Below the pieces are notes generated by a model, which saw only the letters and a program-made list of their open reading frames with translations, did no database searches and was not told the DNA's origin. Positions 63,801-64,000 of a DNA stretch of 64,000 nt are shown one piece after another. Position 1 is the stretch's first letter. Each line of letters begins with the position of its first letter. Position numbers and translations under genes: made by a program. Source of the DNA: Lysobacter_K sp043738095 (lineage in GTDB: Bacteria > Pseudomonadota > Gammaproteobacteria > Xanthomonadales > Xanthomonadaceae); contig JAYSZI010000067.1 in assembly GCA_043738095.1 (NCBI GenBank), positions 62,001 through 126,000 of the forward strand, given 5' to 3'.

Positions 63801-64000
63801 TACGCTTGCAAGCCATGCACGTACACGTCCGGCAGGTTGCGCGTGGGCAGCTGCTGCAGGATTTCCTGCACCTTGATCTTCAGCAGTGCGTTGGTGAAGG
63901 ACTGCGCCACCGTGCCGCCATCGCGCAAGACCTCGATGTCCCACGCGGCACCCCCCGTTTCCAGGGCGAGCTTTACGTAGTCGTCGACAGTAGTGCCTGA
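54869..64000 (-). CDS. Giant RHS/YD-repeat polymorphic toxin with GHH/HNH-like nuclease tip (5' end outside window)
   Basis: The frame is open to the right edge with no stop; an internal TTG at 63928 gives 3019 residues, and the true start lies upstream. Numbering from 63928: a CARDB-like domain (1-150), He_PIG/cadherin-like repeats (150-440), FG-GAP/VCBS-like propeller repeats with DxDGDG loops (440-810), another CARDB-like and more He_PIG repeats (850-1450), an Ig-like stretch, YD repeats (about 1810-2710), and the RHS core with GFYYLRARYLDSG and CDPLSLHDYIYAHDNP ending in DPSGH (about 2790-2873). The last 146 residues contain FHGHHARPKYLGGP, a GHH-type HNH/EndoVII motif. The YD repeats would form a cocoon that encloses the toxic tip until release. 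Export route and N-terminal PAAR or signal are not visible. Confidence 0.9.
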   Translation of the reverse strand, partial: SGTTVDDYVKLALETGGAAWDIEVLRDGGTVAQSFTNALLKIKVQEILQQLPTRNLPDVYVHGLQAYRGAIQVDVGNRGLAAVGDSIAMQVFADDVLIDVQAIADLPAGALQRLTIPWHGLGVEPQRLSAKLLLPPHVTECKLDNNTLDAAWVRVRATDRGGLFDEQAFSVQAVDQNEAPRITSLPTLTTGVSRRYDYAVTVADPDRGDAVSYALGTAPIGAVINRLTGQLTWIPDASQQGQHTIEIVVRDLAGAQARQSFRLTVDAALLPPRFSSIPERRAVQGTTYTYIPKVTSDPSAQLSFDVFLGPSGFTMDPDSGRIQWAVPPNFAGKNERVVLRVRDQYSNYDLQIYTLLGDLPNQAPRISSTPGLLATVGSNYAYNPSVTDVNVLETTAWRADVVPPGATLNAITGSLSWLGSAVRSSSPAAMAAANPFCLVQDPAVAPFAPRSLWANTRVRFPGQPLVGPLADTDLDGELTSKDLMAVIAVSQSDTTVNNRRLHAFNARTGQTLWSYNARTPDWSVQPAMADLEGEGALTILFVDTLRHLVALRSDGTQRWVSTTPIASSSLANSAVSVTDLDGDGVAEVLVGPAVFNAYGLLKWQFTANANYNQGNPAALDLDGDGRREVLFRGEIRDANGVLRKRLPSAKDGTVYYSFQEPIVIPGSGRPHLVISEHTSAGSYRLSLTDAEGNLVWVKNAVGGAGPVLIADFTGDGVDDIYVAALNRLYSIQGELIWTVPASIAGATSNFRAAVASDIDRDGQLEILSPNATANGLLVLAGRSGAVLWRLNGMNDIGSHTPALVDMDGTGDATLFVSENSALRAYKSASLPWHSAARVIHQQPFALDQVRSDMRPSPVDRTRPPSANYVVGRRQLVAQPTVYQSDLRVSAPYGVVTATGLRLSADVSNRGTGVSQGLEVAFYRGDAGGVLLGKIAIGPLAPGQAIKAEFATTRDAIGDAEVTALVLTGAAETECEIGNNVATGRVMQLSVTDHGGLEATQSWVVGIAERMLAPTFASTATTKAVEHKLYRYVANAISTHLGDVVIYDLVTAPDGASINPRNGEILWVPRWGLTGRFSFVVQARSLNGQVASQSWSVDVAASTEPNQLPRITSSPIYAATINQAYRYDVRAVDPEGQAISYSLGAAPAGMQIDALTGTILWLPQTVPATPVEVRVIATDERQGRAEQSFSVRVYATPNRAPTIASVPTLSVSLGQPYRYAAVATDPDGDPLSYVWNVVPVGVAILSDTTVNWTPTAAQVGEHIFELEVRDDRGGWARQQFTVFVNDPVNNSAPQITSVPNPRAAIGQAYTYGVAATDADSDALKYELSERPQGMSIDPATGVITWTPIAAQLGDHTVKVQVADGRGGAAWQRYTVQVSEHGAGGDNSAPEILSAPANSGKVGYGYRYDVQTRDLDGDVLAYSLAQSPAGMQIDALTGRIDWVPTQAGEYNVRVRVSDGALWTEQGWALHVVEGAPLSARIELSTAQVGPNVPLLVSVVPANAASQVTVVLRLDGVVVPMDSNLTASVRSGVIGRHELTVTVSDSYEITTATTEFLVLDPNSSDGPTVSLSAPLEEAIVTAPMAVMGAVADADLAGWKLSLFDRNGTYAKVIATGSTAASGELGTLDPTSLLNGQYVVVLQAWDQLGHEAKAFSNVVIEGEMKLGHFSLSFEDVSIPVMGIPLTVTRTYDTRRSGQSLDFGHGWSVDYQNVRIHESRTIGLGWSLNQYRSGFFSNWCVQPMGDPVVTIALPDGKLEKFRAKAVPECQFLVPNVDVQLAFEPLPGTYSKLERTSYGTLRLNGNQLIDLGEGEPADPNYYRLTTKEGMAYDIDQRQGIRKVTDLDGNSLTYSRDGVVHSSGVGVQFIRDSAGRIITIRLPDGNFIDYTYDAKGDLSAVVDQVGGVTRFGYLQGRFPHYLQDIIDPRGVRASRNEYDDNGRLIAHVDAEGRRIEYTIDLQGRTQIIKDRLGNSTTYAFDDNGRVLQEINALGEVTKRTYDQYGNETSRENGEGEVWRWEYDARGNKVKETNPLGQVTTWRYDDRGQVLTQTDAAGTVTANNVYNSRTGQLTSMTDALGLRTDFTYSTSGNLTEMRQPLGVTTAYVYDSRGNKLRETNALGVAVEYTYDSAGRVLTEARRYTDEAGLERTLVTQHTYDAKGRRIATVDPMGNITRVEYNAIDKESAQIDVLGRRTELYYDAYGNLVETRYPDGTTEAQSYDAENHLLSKTDRAGRTTATVFDAAGRLVETRYPDGAVTKAVYDKAGRELTQTDARGNVTRFTYDDSGRLTTTTNPLNQVTTTAYNTTGTKASVRDALNRVTKFVYDAAGRLIETIHPDSTTSDTDNPRTRLVYDALGRKTSQTDEMGRVTAFEYTSLGQLAAVVDATGQRTAYGYDESGHKITQTDALGRVTRWVYDAAGREVARVLPGGQRETKSYDANGNLVRHVDFNGAQTVRSYDSNNRIVEVRHADGTGMVTTYTATGQVATQTDAAGVTVSTYDARDRLLSLQQPDGVSISYAYDAAGNRTRLVTSQQAVAYTFDATNRLATVVRDGQTTAYGYDAVGNRGTVTLPNGARSDYTYDLRNRLKTLLHRTATGAVLLGLTYTTDASGLRTQVVEQGVGATRTIAYQYDTLKRLTREQVTDSTRGHRTSVWTYDAVGNRLTQARTKAGITRTTTYAYDSNDRLQREQVSDGTSTAHQYDANGSLIGKTEPAGQSTYSYDGASRLVDAITPTAALSYRYDANGIRQSQTVNGLATRFVVDPVATYAQVIEERPDASAPVLHLVGDDRIARSQGAQTTWLHGDGLGSTRLLTAADGAAGDRYWFEAFGETEVHTGSSANAFLFAGEQMDPNLGFYYLRARYLDSGVGRFISADSWPGTQCDPLSLHDYIYAHDNPTTYVDPSGHFIGLAGGFANIGFSHFQAAYLRSRDANRAYQTYNRIVGTLCKSVDKISDRFHGHHARPKYLGGPVNQDLADVSETVHRQLHSMLSIITRLNGHKVKRLDEFNSLSPSGQADVLEILKQTTRAVDAACVGVPGYSPIYPKLDKYL

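Overview
The window is a high-GC chromosome segment from a gammaproteobacterium of the Xanthomonadales (Lysobacterales), most likely Lysobacteraceae. This is inferred from base composition, from the gene order mreB-mreC-mreD-mrdA-rodA-mltB-rlpA-dacC-ybeD-lipB-lipA, and from a split class II ribonucleotide reductase (NrdJa/NrdJb). Both window edges cut through genes.

Left edge (1-5600): a leftward defence operon of DNA cytosine-5 methyltransferase, GHKL (MORC/MutL-like) ATPase and Z1-type superfamily II helicase. Each pair is coupled by a 4-bp ATGA overlap. To its right lie a leftward terminator and two clusters of 22-bp-phased repeats, each ending in CCCACA, that look like decayed transposon termini.

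5600-16500: nrdJb, a Lys/Ala-rich histone H1-like gene and nrdJa, all leftward, with two NrdR-box-like sites upstream of nrdJa. Rightward genes follow: a Do-like periplasmic protease, a YqjD/YqjE/YqjK-type envelope cluster, an AI-2E-family permease, a HAD phosphatase and an M17 aminopeptidase.

16500-33200: a small membrane protein, a HAD-IB phosphatase, a DesKR-like two-component system, an amidohydrolase fused to a CIA30-like domain, and an ABC-2 exporter run leftward. A MacAB-like ABC system (adaptor, ATPase, two permeases) runs rightward. Next come DinB, RarD and EamA proteins, a divergent Lrp/AsnC regulator, an acetyltransferase that looks like an integron gene cassette with an attC-like site, and an AraC-methyltransferase (Ada-like) protein.

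33300-49700: housekeeping genes: the Prc protease, lipoate synthesis (lipA, lipB, ybeD), the PBP5-type carboxypeptidase, RlpA, MltB, and the elongasome (RodA, PBP2, MreD, MreC, MreB). A PfkB-family sugar or nucleoside kinase with a clear terminator follows.

49900-64000: a YbaK-like deacylase, then a lower-GC accessory island. A giant RHS/YD-repeat protein of more than 3000 residues runs in from the right edge. It has He_PIG and FG-GAP-like repeats and a C-terminal GHH/HNH-type nuclease tip. It is followed by a probable immunity gene (TAATG overlap), a second broken RHS tip with an AHH nuclease domain, an Imm11/DUF1629-like gene and two unrecognised genes. This reads as a tandem toxin/immunity array of a polymorphic contact-dependent weapon.
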